A stretch of DNA of 64,000 nucleotides from Desulforhopalus sp. IMCC35007 (lineage in GTDB: Bacteria; Desulfobacterota; Desulfobulbia; Desulfobulbales; Desulfocapsaceae): the NCBI RefSeq assembly GCF_005116575.1, contig NZ_SWCN01000002.1:1-64000 (forward strand). Reading direction: 5' to 3'. The notes under the pieces were generated by a model that saw only the letters and a list, made by a program, of their open reading frames with translations, was not told the DNA's origin and did no database searches. Position 1 is the first letter of the stretch. The number at the start of each line of letters is the position of its first letter. The position numbers were made by a program, and so were the translations under genes. This document shows, one piece after another, positions 54,043 through 62,859 of this stretch.

Positions 54043-55623
54043 ATGAAAAAACTGCTACTGTTTATCTGTTGTTTAGCCCTATTAACAACCAGCCTGTCCC
54101 AGGCTGGAACACCGAAGGACTTTCTGGTTATGGGCACCAAGATTGATGATATTATCACTCTTGATCCCGCAGAAATTTTTGAGTTTTCCGGAGCTGAATA
54201 TGCCGCCAACACATACGACCGGCTGATTAACTACGATGTGGATAACGTCAGTAATATTTATGGCGGTGTTGCGGAAAGCTGGGAAATTGCCGAGGACGGT
54301 GTCACCTATACTTTCAAGATTCGTGAGAATATAACCTTCCCCACAGGAAATAAGCTGACGGCAGATGATGTTATCTTTTCCCTGCAAAGGGTTGTCAAAC
54401 TCGACAAGTCCCCTGCATTTATACTGACTCAATTTGGTTTTACCCCGGATAATCTCGATCAGACTATTATCAAAGTCGATGATTACAACGTTAAAATGGT
54501 CATCAATAAACCCTACGCCCCAACATTTTTCCTCTATTGCCTTACTTCAACACCAGGTTCAATAGTCGATAAAAAAGAGGTCCTCGCCCATGAAAAAGAT
54601 GGTGATCTTGGTTACAACTGGCTTAAAACCGCCTACGCCGGATCAGGCCCCTATACCCTCAAATCATGGAAGCCCTCAGAATCATTGATTCTTGATAGAA
54701 ATGATACCTACTGGAATACACCTGCCAAGCTAAAGCGTGTTGTCCTCCGCCACATCGCGGAATCCACCACACAGCGACTTCTTCTTGAAAAAGGTGATAT
54801 CGATATCGCCCGTAATCTCCAGTCAGATGATATGAAAGGGCTTGCTGACAACAAAGACATTGTGATCCGTAAAAAAGCAAAAGGGGCCGTCTTCTACCTT
54901 GGCCTCAACCAGAAAAACGAGTACCTGAAGATTCCCCAGGTTCGCCAGGCTTTTAAATATCTCATTGATTACCAGGGAATGGAACAAACCATTCTCAACG
55001 GCAAAGCTACCATTCACCAGGCATTTTTACCAAAAGGCTTTCTCGGTGCCCTGGAAGAAAACCCGTTTTCACTCAACGTGGAAAAAGCCAAGGAACTCTT
55101 AAAAGAAGTTGGGCTTGAAAATGGCTTTAGCGTCACCATGGACACCCGGAACAATGAACCCACTACCTCTATGGCTCTCGCCATTCAGGCAACACTTGCC
55201 CTGGCAAATATCAAACTTGAAATTATACCAGGTGAAGGGAAACAGACCCTGACCAAGTACCGCGCCAGAAAGCACGATATCTACATTGGCCGGTGGGGAC
55301 CGGACTACATGGACCCTCATACCAATGCTGAGACCTTTGCTCGAAATCCTGATAACAGCGATGATGCCAAAGTCAAAACAGTTGCCTGGAGGAACGCCTG
55401 GGATATTCCAGAACTCAGTAAGAAAACAGAGGCTGCGGTTCTTGAAAATGACACCAGCAAAAGGGCCGAAATGTACCTTGAGCTCCAGCGGGAAGTCCAG
55501 GAAACATCACCCTTTGTTATCATGTTTCAGGACATTGAAATTCTGGCAAAAAGAGCAAACGTCAACGGTTTTGTTCTTGGACCCAGCTTTGACAGCAACT
55601 TTTTCCAGTACACAACGAAATAA
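54043..55623 (+). CDS. Peptide ABC transporter substrate-binding protein (second operon)
   Basis: A 526-residue SBP_bac_5 protein with signal peptide (MKKLLLFICCLALLTTSLSQA). Family blocks include AESWEIAEDGVTYTFKIRENITFPTGN, KLTADDVIFSLQRVV, AGSGPYTLKSWKPSESLILDRNDTYW and IYIGRWGPDYMDPHTNAETFARNPDNSDD. Sequence features differ clearly from the protein at 31189, so the ligand is probably different. Downstream genes point to murein-derived peptides. GGAGG precedes the ATG. An intrinsic terminator follows it. Confidence 0.9.
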   Translation: MKKLLLFICCLALLTTSLSQAGTPKDFLVMGTKIDDIITLDPAEIFEFSGAEYAANTYDRLINYDVDNVSNIYGGVAESWEIAEDGVTYTFKIRENITFPTGNKLTADDVIFSLQRVVKLDKSPAFILTQFGFTPDNLDQTIIKVDDYNVKMVINKPYAPTFFLYCLTSTPGSIVDKKEVLAHEKDGDLGYNWLKTAYAGSGPYTLKSWKPSESLILDRNDTYWNTPAKLKRVVLRHIAESTTQRLLLEKGDIDIARNLQSDDMKGLADNKDIVIRKKAKGAVFYLGLNQKNEYLKIPQVRQAFKYLIDYQGMEQTILNGKATIHQAFLPKGFLGALEENPFSLNVEKAKELLKEVGLENGFSVTMDTRNNEPTTSMALAIQATLALANIKLEIIPGEGKQTLTKYRARKHDIYIGRWGPDYMDPHTNAETFARNPDNSDDAKVKTVAWRNAWDIPELSKKTEAAVLENDTSKRAEMYLELQREVQETSPFVIMFQDIEILAKRANVNGFVLGPSFDSNFFQYTTK

Positions 55624-55641
55624 AAGCGAAGTGTCAGTCTC

Positions 55642-55675
55642 ATCCCGCAGAGGTTTTTCTCTGCGGGATTTTTTC
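55642..55675 (+). terminator. Terminator/attenuator between binding protein and permease genes (second operon)
   Basis: ATCCCGCAGAG (55642-55652) pairs perfectly with CTCTGCGGGAT (55659-55669) around a GTTTTT loop and is followed by TTTTTC. As in the first peptide operon it lies inside the transcription unit, downstream of the binding protein. Confidence 0.9.
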
Positions 55676-55844
55676 AAGGTTTCATAAATTTCAACATTTT
55701 CACACATGAGCTACCGGCTTTAAAGAAAAAGACTATGCATTTCATCATTATTTCGGGTAACCATTATACCTTCACTGAGCACAAGTCGCTCCAGCCACAA
55801 ATAATGAAAATCTTTTTACGATCCCATACAGGCCACCCCTATCT

Positions 55845-56885
55845 ATGCCGTTAAAGCTCAGCTCAAAAAGAATTCGCAAAGCATCTACCCAGGTCGGCCA
55901 GCTCATGATCATGGTTGGGGTGACCTTCTTTGGGCTTTTACTCATCACCTTTCTGATCGGCCGGGTGGTGCCCATCGACCCCGTTCTTGCAGTGGTGGGT
56001 GATAAGGCGCCTCCTGAAGTGTATGAGAAGGTTCGTCTGGCAATGGGACTTGATCTCCCCTTATGGAAACAATTTTTTATCTATGTGAGCAAGATTTTAC
56101 AAGGGGACCTGGGGACCTCGACACTTACCGCAAAACCAGTTCTTGAGGATATTTTCAGAGTATTCCCTGCCACCTTTGAACTCGCCTTTCTTGCCACCTT
56201 GATTGGTATTTTTGTCGGTATCCCGCTGGGGGTTTTTTCCGCCGTCTACAGAGGGAGTATCTGGGATCATATCGCTCGGGTTGTTGGCCTTCTCGGCTAC
56301 TCTCTGCCAATTTTCTGGCTGGCCTTAATGGCACTGATGGTCTTTTATGCAAAACTTGACCTGCTTCCCGGTCCCGGTCGGGTGGACGTTTTTTACGAGG
56401 ATATTGTCGAGCCTGTAACCGGTCTCATGCTTCTTGACAGCCTGCTCGCCCATGAGTGGGATATTTTTAAAAATGCCCTCTCCCACGTGATCATGCCAGC
56501 AAGCCTTCTCGGCTACTACAGCATGGCCTATCTCTCCCGGATGACCCGTTCTTTTATGATAGAACAGTTACGTCAGGAGTACATCCTGACGGCAAGGGTA
56601 AAAGGAGTTGCCGAGTGGAAAGTCATCTGGGGGCATGCCTTTGGGAACTGCGGTATTCCGCTTATTACTGTTATTGCCCTCAGTTTTGGCTCCCTGCTTG
56701 AGGGATCTGTTCTGACGGAGACTATCTTTGCCTGGCCTGGCCTGGGACTTTATCTGACCAACTCACTGTTAAATGCGGACATGAATTCGGTCCTCGGGTC
56801 CACGATTGTGGTTGGTGTTATTTTTCTCAGTGTAAATCTCTTTTCTGATTTTCTATATAAAATAGCAGACCCTCGTGCTCGCTGA
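55845..56885 (+). CDS. Peptide ABC transporter permease (DppB/OppB type)
   Basis: A 346-residue permease with about six membrane helices. It has an N-terminal helix with LITFLIGRVVPIDPVLAVVGDKAP, the EAA loop EYILTARVKGVAEWKVIWGHAFGNCGIPL, and LLEGSVLTETIFAWPGLGLYLTNSLL, all typical of OppB/DppB. It precedes the OppC-type permease with 23 bases between. Confidence 0.9.
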   Translation: MPLKLSSKRIRKASTQVGQLMIMVGVTFFGLLLITFLIGRVVPIDPVLAVVGDKAPPEVYEKVRLAMGLDLPLWKQFFIYVSKILQGDLGTSTLTAKPVLEDIFRVFPATFELAFLATLIGIFVGIPLGVFSAVYRGSIWDHIARVVGLLGYSLPIFWLALMALMVFYAKLDLLPGPGRVDVFYEDIVEPVTGLMLLDSLLAHEWDIFKNALSHVIMPASLLGYYSMAYLSRMTRSFMIEQLRQEYILTARVKGVAEWKVIWGHAFGNCGIPLITVIALSFGSLLEGSVLTETIFAWPGLGLYLTNSLLNADMNSVLGSTIVVGVIFLSVNLFSDFLYKIADPRAR

Positions 56886-56908
56886 AGGGCGTTAAGACGA
56901 CCAGAATT

Positions 56909-57832
56909 ATGGAAAATAACTATTCACAAAATGTTTCAGGAAAAAGGCAGTGGCTCCTTTCAGACAGTCCCGCCACGGCCCTCCAGGCTAACGTCGGCAG
57001 GCTCTATCTCGGCCTTCTCCAGTTTCAACAAAACCGTCTCGCCCTTATCGGCCTGCTCATCATTGCAGTTCTTATTTGCACCTCTGTCTTTGCCCCGCTC
57101 ATTGCCCCGTTTGACCCCATCATCACAAACCTCGCAGCACGCCTTCACCCACCATCAACAACATATTTTTTAGGTACAGATGAGATGGGCAGGGATATTT
57201 TCAGCAGGATCATCTGGGGTTCAAGACTCACCCTCTATGTGATTGGCCTAGTTGCCATCATCGCCGCTCCGGTGGGTATTATCGTTGGCACCATTTCTGG
57301 CTATTTCGGCGGCTTTATTGATACCGTTCTCATGCGGATCACCGACATTTTTCTGGCCTTTCCTAAACTCATCCTGGCGCTTGCCTTTGTTGCCGCACTC
57401 GGGCCTGGCATTGAAAATGCGATCATTGCAATCTCCATAACCTCATGGCCTCCGTACGCAAGAATCTCCCGTGCTGAAACCATCACCATCCGAAATTCAG
57501 ACTTCATAAAGGCCATACGGCTTCAGGGCGCAAGTTCCTTTCGCATCATCACAAAACATATAATGCCTCTCTGTCTGTCATCGCTGATTGTCAGGGTAAC
57601 CCTTGATATGGCCGGAATAATTTTAACTGCAGCAGGGCTTGGCTTTCTGGGACTCGGGGCACAACCACCCTCACCAGAGTGGGGCGCCATGACCTCCAGT
57701 GGCCGTGCCTTTATCCTCGACCACTGGTGGGTGATCACCATGCCCGGAACTGCAATTTTTATTGTCAGCCTCGCCTTTAACCTCTTTGGCGACGGTCTGA
57801 GAGAAGTACTCGACCCAAAAAGTGACAGCTAA
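56909..57832 (+). CDS. Peptide ABC transporter permease (DppC/OppC type)
   Basis: A 307-residue permease. The conserved loop reads FLGTDEMGRDIFSRIIWGSRLTLYV, the EAA loop SDFIKAIRLQGASSFRIITKHIMPLCLSSLI, and AGLGFLGLGAQPPSPEWGAMTSSGRAFI closes the family pattern. It is followed 12 bases later by the first ATPase gene. Confidence 0.91.
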   Translation: MENNYSQNVSGKRQWLLSDSPATALQANVGRLYLGLLQFQQNRLALIGLLIIAVLICTSVFAPLIAPFDPIITNLAARLHPPSTTYFLGTDEMGRDIFSRIIWGSRLTLYVIGLVAIIAAPVGIIVGTISGYFGGFIDTVLMRITDIFLAFPKLILALAFVAALGPGIENAIIAISITSWPPYARISRAETITIRNSDFIKAIRLQGASSFRIITKHIMPLCLSSLIVRVTLDMAGIILTAAGLGFLGLGAQPPSPEWGAMTSSGRAFILDHWWVITMPGTAIFIVSLAFNLFGDGLREVLDPKSDS

Positions 57833-57844
57833 CTCAGGCCTCCG

Positions 57845-58729
57845 ATGAATACAGAAAACCTTCTTACCGTAACCAACCTCAACATCACCTTCCCTTCCCC
57901 GAAAGGTGATGTCTCCGCCGCCTGTGGTGTCAGCTTTTCCCTTGGTAAGGAAAAAATCGGGATCGTAGGTGAGTCCGGATCGGGGAAATCGGTCACCGGT
58001 CGCGCCATATTGCGCCTGCTTCCACCCTATGCACAGGTCGTCTGTGACGAAATACGTTTTAAGGGAGAAGACCTTCTCACTCTGTCAGAAAAAGAGATGC
58101 GCAGGATCCGCGGAAAAGAAATATCCATGGTCATGCAAGACCCTAAATATTCACTCAATCCTGTTCGCACCGTCGGCCACCAGATCATGGAAGCCTATAC
58201 CATTCACCGGCGGGTCTCTCAAAAAGAGGCCAAAGAAAAAACCCTGGAAATGCTGGCAGCTGTACAGATCAGAAACCCCAAACAGGTGTACAACCTCTAT
58301 CCCCACGAGGTTTCCGGCGGCATGGGCCAGAGGATAATGATTGCTATGATGCTTATCCCGGAGCCAAGCCTGCTCATAGCCGACGAACCAACCTCAGCTC
58401 TGGATGTCACCGTCCAGCTTCAGGTGCTTGCAATCCTCGATGATCTTGTGACAACAAGGGGAATGGGACTTATCTTGATTTCCCACGACCTTGAACTCGT
58501 CGCATCTTTTTGCGACAGGGTTATCATCATGTATGGTGGTAGAATCATGGAAACAATAAATGCTGCCGATCTTCACGACTCCACCCACCCCTACACCCGG
58601 GGCCTCCTCAACTGTCTCCCCAAAATTGAGGGCGGCAGTACACGTCTTCCCGTTTTAAAACGTGACGCCTCCTGGCTCGATGCGCACTATAATCAACACA
58701 TTACTGGAGGCTCCGATGCTTCTGGTTGA
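57845..58729 (+). CDS. Peptide ABC transporter ATPase (DppD/OppD type, short)
   Basis: A 294-residue ATP-binding subunit. Walker A is GESGSGKSV, Q-loop MVMQDPKYSLNPV, signature EVSGGMGQRIMIAM, Walker B LLIADEPTSALDVT and switch histidine LISHDLEL. It lacks the usual cysteine-rich C-terminal segment (CxFxPRC) of DppD, and is about 30 residues shorter than the first-operon copy. Its end overlaps the next ATPase gene by 14 bases. Confidence 0.9.
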   Translation: MNTENLLTVTNLNITFPSPKGDVSAACGVSFSLGKEKIGIVGESGSGKSVTGRAILRLLPPYAQVVCDEIRFKGEDLLTLSEKEMRRIRGKEISMVMQDPKYSLNPVRTVGHQIMEAYTIHRRVSQKEAKEKTLEMLAAVQIRNPKQVYNLYPHEVSGGMGQRIMIAMMLIPEPSLLIADEPTSALDVTVQLQVLAILDDLVTTRGMGLILISHDLELVASFCDRVIIMYGGRIMETINAADLHDSTHPYTRGLLNCLPKIEGGSTRLPVLKRDASWLDAHYNQHITGGSDASG

Positions 58730-59492
58730 TAAGCTCAACATTATATTTGGCCACGGTAAGGCTAAAAACCACGCACTGAAAGATGTCTCTTTTTCCGTCA
58801 AGAAGGGGGAAAGCTTTGGCCTTGTGGGGGAGTCGGGCTCCGGAAAATCAACGGTACTGAACTGTATCGCAGGACTTTTGCAGAACTGGACGGGTTTGAT
58901 TGAAGTGGATGGAAAAACGGTGCACCGTAGAAAACGGCCAATTGAATTTTATCGCAGGGTACAGATGGTTTTTCAGGATCCCTATGGCTCTCTCCATCCA
59001 CGTCACACCATAGATAAAACCTTAAAAGAACCTGTGGCTATACATCGCCTCGGCAACGGCAATGACCGGGTGGCCCAGGTTCTTAAAGAGGTGGGTCTCG
59101 ATCCAAAATTCCGCTTTCGTTTTCCTCACCAGCTGTCCGGTGGCCAACGACAAAGGGTGGCCATAGCACGGGCACTCATTCTTGAACCGGAAGTGCTGCT
59201 TTTAGACGAACCAACCTCAGCCCTTGATGTCTCCATCCAGGCGGAGGTACTCAATCTCCTCCAGGATATCCGCGAACAACGCAATCTCACCTATATCCTG
59301 GTAAGCCACAACCTTGCTGTCGTCTCCCATATGTGTGAAAACGTAACAGTTATGAACCGTGGGCAGATTGTGGAAAAGATAACGAAACAACAGCTGCAGC
59401 AGGACACACCGCAGAACCAGTATACCAGACAGCTGTTGCTTGCCAGTAGAGGATACGATCGACAGGCCATCGATCAGTTTAAAGAATATTGA
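58716..59492 (+). CDS. Peptide ABC transporter ATPase (DppF/OppF type, short)
   Basis: A 258-residue ATPase. Walker A is GESGSGKST, Q-loop MVFQDPYGSLHPRH, signature QLSGGQRQRVAIARAL, Walker B VLLLDEPTSALDVS and switch histidine LVSHNLAVV. The start at 58716 is chosen because GGAGG precedes it and the N-terminus MLLVDKLNIIFG is the normal first strand. Like its partner it lacks the C-terminal cysteine motif, which may set this transporter type apart. Confidence 0.9.
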   Translation: MLLVDKLNIIFGHGKAKNHALKDVSFSVKKGESFGLVGESGSGKSTVLNCIAGLLQNWTGLIEVDGKTVHRRKRPIEFYRRVQMVFQDPYGSLHPRHTIDKTLKEPVAIHRLGNGNDRVAQVLKEVGLDPKFRFRFPHQLSGGQRQRVAIARALILEPEVLLLDEPTSALDVSIQAEVLNLLQDIREQRNLTYILVSHNLAVVSHMCENVTVMNRGQIVEKITKQQLQQDTPQNQYTRQLLLASRGYDRQAIDQFKEY

Positions 59493-59537
59493 CAAGGCGG
59501 CAGGCAGACCTAATAAGTGAAAATGGAGACAGCGATT

Positions 59538-60323
59538 ATGACGACAAAAGCAACCATTAACGTCGGTGTGAGCAGCCATTACCGTGAAGCTTCCTACAAC
59601 AGCGAGATAACCACCCAGGGCCTGCTTGGAGAAGAAGTCGAGGTTGTCGACCACCAGCCACTTTTCAGCCGCATTATCCAGGCAGACGGTTACAGCAGCT
59701 GGATCAGCACTGACCAGCTCAGCTTTTTACCAAGTCCCGTGGGCCATAAAGGTCTGGTAACATCTCATTTCACCACTATTTTTCAGGAAAAAATTCACCA
59801 GGCTCCGAGATTGCGCGATGGAGTTATCGGCTGCACACTGACAATAGACGGTGAAGACGGCAACTGGTACCGGGTCTGCCTGCCCGACCACAGCATTGGC
59901 TGGGTTGAGAAGAACTGTCTTGGAACGTACAGGACCTTGAGCCCGGAAAACCTTGTTCAACAGGCAAAGGATTTTCTTGGCTACCAGTATACCTGGGGAG
60001 GCATTTCCCCAAAAGGTTTTGACTGTTCCGGACTTATCCAGACAGTGTTTCGCCTCTGCTCGACTGAGCTTTCCAGGGATTCCATAGAGCAGCAGCGTCA
60101 CAATTTTCTCTCAAAAAACTACAACGACGCTCTGCCCGGGGACCTGCTCTTTTTTGGAAAAACCAAGGGTAAGGTAAGCCATGTTGCCCTTTGTATCGGC
60201 AGAAACAGATTTATCCACGCAAGTGGCTGGGTCAGGGAAAACAGTTTCAACCCCGAAGACCCTGATTTCAGTCAATATCATATCGACACCTTCATCTCAG
60301 TTAATCGATACCTCTCCAAGTAA
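59538..60323 (+). CDS. NlpC/P60 endopeptidase, YkfC-like (gamma-D-Glu-diamino acid)
   Basis: A 261-residue cysteine peptidase with no signal peptide, so it should work in the cytoplasm on imported peptides. Two SH3-like domains (about 10-70 and 75-130) precede the NlpC/P60 domain. The catalytic cysteine is C163 in GFDCSG, with H215 (SHVALCIG) and H227 (FIHASG). The layout is that of YkfC-type enzymes, which cut the gamma-D-Glu-diaminopimelate bond of L-Ala-containing murein peptides. ATG 59538 follows a GGAGA motif at proper spacing. Its neighbours, a peptide transporter, an epimerase and a dipeptidase, support murein-peptide salvage. Confidence 0.85.
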   Translation: MTTKATINVGVSSHYREASYNSEITTQGLLGEEVEVVDHQPLFSRIIQADGYSSWISTDQLSFLPSPVGHKGLVTSHFTTIFQEKIHQAPRLRDGVIGCTLTIDGEDGNWYRVCLPDHSIGWVEKNCLGTYRTLSPENLVQQAKDFLGYQYTWGGISPKGFDCSGLIQTVFRLCSTELSRDSIEQQRHNFLSKNYNDALPGDLLFFGKTKGKVSHVALCIGRNRFIHASGWVRENSFNPEDPDFSQYHIDTFISVNRYLSK

Positions 60324-60334
60324 AACAAAATATC

Positions 60335-61408
60335 ATGAAAATTACCCATATCACCAGCCAGCTTGTCCCCATTCCTCTGGTCAGAACCTTTACAACATCA
60401 CTGAGATCCATCTCCCAGGTTGATTCCATTCTGGTCATCATCCACACAGACGAAAACCATACGGGATACGGAAGTGCTGCCCCTGTTCCTGTCATAACCG
60501 GTGAGACAGTGGAGTCTATTTTGGGGGCGGTTAATTATATTGGTCAGCAGCTGTCTGGAATGGTACTTGAAAACGCCGAGCTCATTTTCCAAAAGCTCAA
60601 CTCCTGTATGATCGGTTCAATGTCGGCAAAGGCTGCCATTGATATGGCGATCTATGACCTCCTGGCAAAAAGCATGGGGGTCCCCCTCTATCAGCTCCTC
60701 GGAGGAAAAAATCAGGAGCTCAACACAGATATCACCATCAGCCTCGGCAGCCCTGATCAGATGCTGGCGGAATGCAGGGAGCGCATCGAAGAGGGCTATC
60801 GTGTCATTAAAATTAAAGTAGGCGGGAATCCAGATACCGATATAGAAAGACTGCTGAGAATTCACGATGCTTACGGAGAGAAAGTCTTGATCCGTATTGA
60901 TGCCAATCAGGGGTGGAAAGCAAAAGAAGCGGTGTATGTCTGCCGGGCACTTGAGGGAGCAAAGGTACCCATAGACCTTGTAGAGCAACCCGTTGCTGCA
61001 AGTGACGTGGATGGGATGAGATTTGTGCGGGAAAACACTCTCTTTCCTGTCTTTGCAGATGAGAGTATCTTCTCACCGCAGGACGCCCTGAAATTCATCG
61101 AACAGAGAGCCATTGACGGTATTAATATCAAACTGATGAAATGCGGCGGCATCTATAATGCCTTGAAAATTATTGCCATAGCCGAATCAGCAGACCTGCC
61201 GTGTATGATCGGCTCCATGATGGAGGCGCCCCTCAGTGTCCTGGCTGCCGCTCAGCTTGCAAGCTGTAAGACGGTCATCAGTCGTTTTGATCTTGACGCC
61301 CCACTTTTTTGCCAGACCAACCCACTTGCTAACGGTCTCTCCTACATGGGATCTACGGTGTGCCTGTCTGACCTCTCCGGCCTGGGTACAGGTTCCATCA
61401 CTTTATAA
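60335..61408 (+). CDS. L-Ala-D/L-Glu (dipeptide) epimerase, enolase superfamily
   Basis: A 357-residue enzyme of the muconate-lactonizing subgroup. Catalytic lysines K159-x-K161 (VIKIKVG) and K266 (NIKLMKCGG) are present, with metal ligands D189 (RIDANQGW), E217 (VEQPV) and D242 (FADES). The FDLDAPLF stretch near residue 320 contains the D-x-D signature of Ala-Glu epimerases. It would convert L-Ala-D-Glu, released by the NlpC/P60 enzyme, into L-Ala-L-Glu that ordinary dipeptidases can use. It starts 11 bases after the peptidase gene and belongs to the operon. Confidence 0.9.
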   Translation: MKITHITSQLVPIPLVRTFTTSLRSISQVDSILVIIHTDENHTGYGSAAPVPVITGETVESILGAVNYIGQQLSGMVLENAELIFQKLNSCMIGSMSAKAAIDMAIYDLLAKSMGVPLYQLLGGKNQELNTDITISLGSPDQMLAECRERIEEGYRVIKIKVGGNPDTDIERLLRIHDAYGEKVLIRIDANQGWKAKEAVYVCRALEGAKVPIDLVEQPVAASDVDGMRFVRENTLFPVFADESIFSPQDALKFIEQRAIDGINIKLMKCGGIYNALKIIAIAESADLPCMIGSMMEAPLSVLAAAQLASCKTVISRFDLDAPLFCQTNPLANGLSYMGSTVCLSDLSGLGTGSITL

Positions 61409-61426
61409 AAATTGGAATATACTGAA

Positions 61427-62458
61427 ATGGACAGCTCTTTGCAGCAACAGATACAAAAACTCCATGACAGGGCATTTATCGTCGATGCCCATTTTGATCT
61501 CACCTACGAGGTTCACAACCGGCGTGAACGTGGGGAGAGACAAGTTATTGAACGGGATTACCTGCCACAGTTTAAGGCTGGAGGTTTCAATCTGATTGTC
61601 TCTGCCATCTTCATCCACGACTATTTTCTGCCCGAGATGGGGCTGAGAAGGGCCCTTGATCAGATTGCCTGCCTCCACGAAGAAATCGATGAATCCCCTG
61701 GAAAATGTTGTCTTTGCAGAACAACAGCAGAAGCTGTACAAGCCCGCAAGAATAATCAGGTCGCAATATTTCTCTCCCTTGAGGGCGCAGAGCCGCTACA
61801 AAATGATATTCACCTGTTGCGCATCTTTTATGAACTCGGGGTACGGGGACTCGGGCTTGTCTGGAGTCGTCGTAACTATGTTGGTGATGGAGCCTTTTTT
61901 ACCACAAAAAAAAGTGGTCAGCGCAGCGGGATAAGTTCCTTTGGAATCCAGCTGATTGAAGAGGCAGAAAAACTTGGCATGTTCATCGATGTCAGTCACC
62001 TCAACGACGAAGGCTTTTGGGATGTCATCGATATTACCAGCCAACCTGTTATCGCCTCACATTCAAACTGCAGAAGTCTTGCCTCATCGATGCGTAACCT
62101 CACCGATGTTCAAATCACGGCCATTGCTCGAAAAAACGGAGTCATCGGCATGAACTCAATTAACAAGTTTGTCCGTGACGAGGATGAAGGTATCGATGTC
62201 AGCCATCTGGTTGACCACCTTGATCATATTGTCTCCATAGCGGGAGTCGAACATGTTGGTATTGGTTTTGATCTCTGTGACAGCTTTAAAGACTACCTGC
62301 AGATCGAACAGGAACTCCCCAGTAAAGATGTGATTGAAACCCATGCAGGACTGGGTAAATTTACAGCAGAACTCCTCCGCAGAAACTACAGCGAGGACGA
62401 TATACTAAAAATACTCGGAGGAAATTTTCTACGAATCTACCAGGAAACCATCGATTAA
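61427..62458 (+). CDS. Membrane dipeptidase-like zinc peptidase, family M19
   Basis: A 343-residue dipeptidase of the renal-dipeptidase (M19) type. Zinc ligands follow the family: H22-x-D24 (VDAHFDLTYE), bridging E119 (FLSLEGAEPL), H191 (FIDVSHLND) and H212 (VIASHSNCRSL). GVEHVGIGFDLCDSF near residue 285 is the typical GxDHVGxGSDFDG-like segment, and KILGGNFLRIY closes the protein. No signal peptide is seen, so it is cytoplasmic and could hydrolyse L-Ala-L-Glu or other dipeptides. ATG 61427 is preferred to a TTG at 61412; neither has a strong ribosome binding site. Confidence 0.88.
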   Translation: MDSSLQQQIQKLHDRAFIVDAHFDLTYEVHNRRERGERQVIERDYLPQFKAGGFNLIVSAIFIHDYFLPEMGLRRALDQIACLHEEIDESPGKCCLCRTTAEAVQARKNNQVAIFLSLEGAEPLQNDIHLLRIFYELGVRGLGLVWSRRNYVGDGAFFTTKKSGQRSGISSFGIQLIEEAEKLGMFIDVSHLNDEGFWDVIDITSQPVIASHSNCRSLASSMRNLTDVQITAIARKNGVIGMNSINKFVRDEDEGIDVSHLVDHLDHIVSIAGVEHVGIGFDLCDSFKDYLQIEQELPSKDVIETHAGLGKFTAELLRRNYSEDDILKILGGNFLRIYQETID

Positions 62459-62859
62459 AGAGCAAACAACTGCAGGCAGGATACATAGTCTGACCACTAT
62501 ACTACAGAGAAGATACAGTCAGACCACTGGGTCGTCTTATCATGTTACAAGTGTTTGTCTTGCTCGATCTCATCCAATAATCGAGCAATATTTTCGCTCA
62601 AAATGGCATAAATTCCTTCCAATTCCTCTCAGGAACAAGGCCAATGATGATTGTTTCTCAGGTTTTTCTGACTGCCTCCTGAGCTGTAAAATTGAGTTTT
62701 TTTAAATAATGGAGTCTTCACTCTTGACGACCTGCCTCAGGTAAAAGAAAATACTACAATACCGCATTGCAATATCCGTCTGATGAATAGAGAAAGTAAA
62801 TGTCTCCTCTTCACTGAAACCTCTGTAAGAAGTACTAAAGAAAATCAATATTCATCTCT
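62459..62859. other. Intergenic region before the last gene
   Basis: 401 bp without a clear gene. An inverted repeat TCTGAC ... GTCAGA and a direct TC(T/A)GACCACT repeat lie near 62490-62528. A minus-strand frame at 62545-62628 encodes a protein-like 27 codons then hits an in-frame stop, perhaps a relic. Confidence 0.4.

Noticed and set aside
62545-62628. Minus-strand 27-codon protein-like helix (ILSENIARLLDEIEQDKHL)
   Set aside because: It is interrupted by an in-frame stop just upstream and is too short to assign; noted only as a possible relic.
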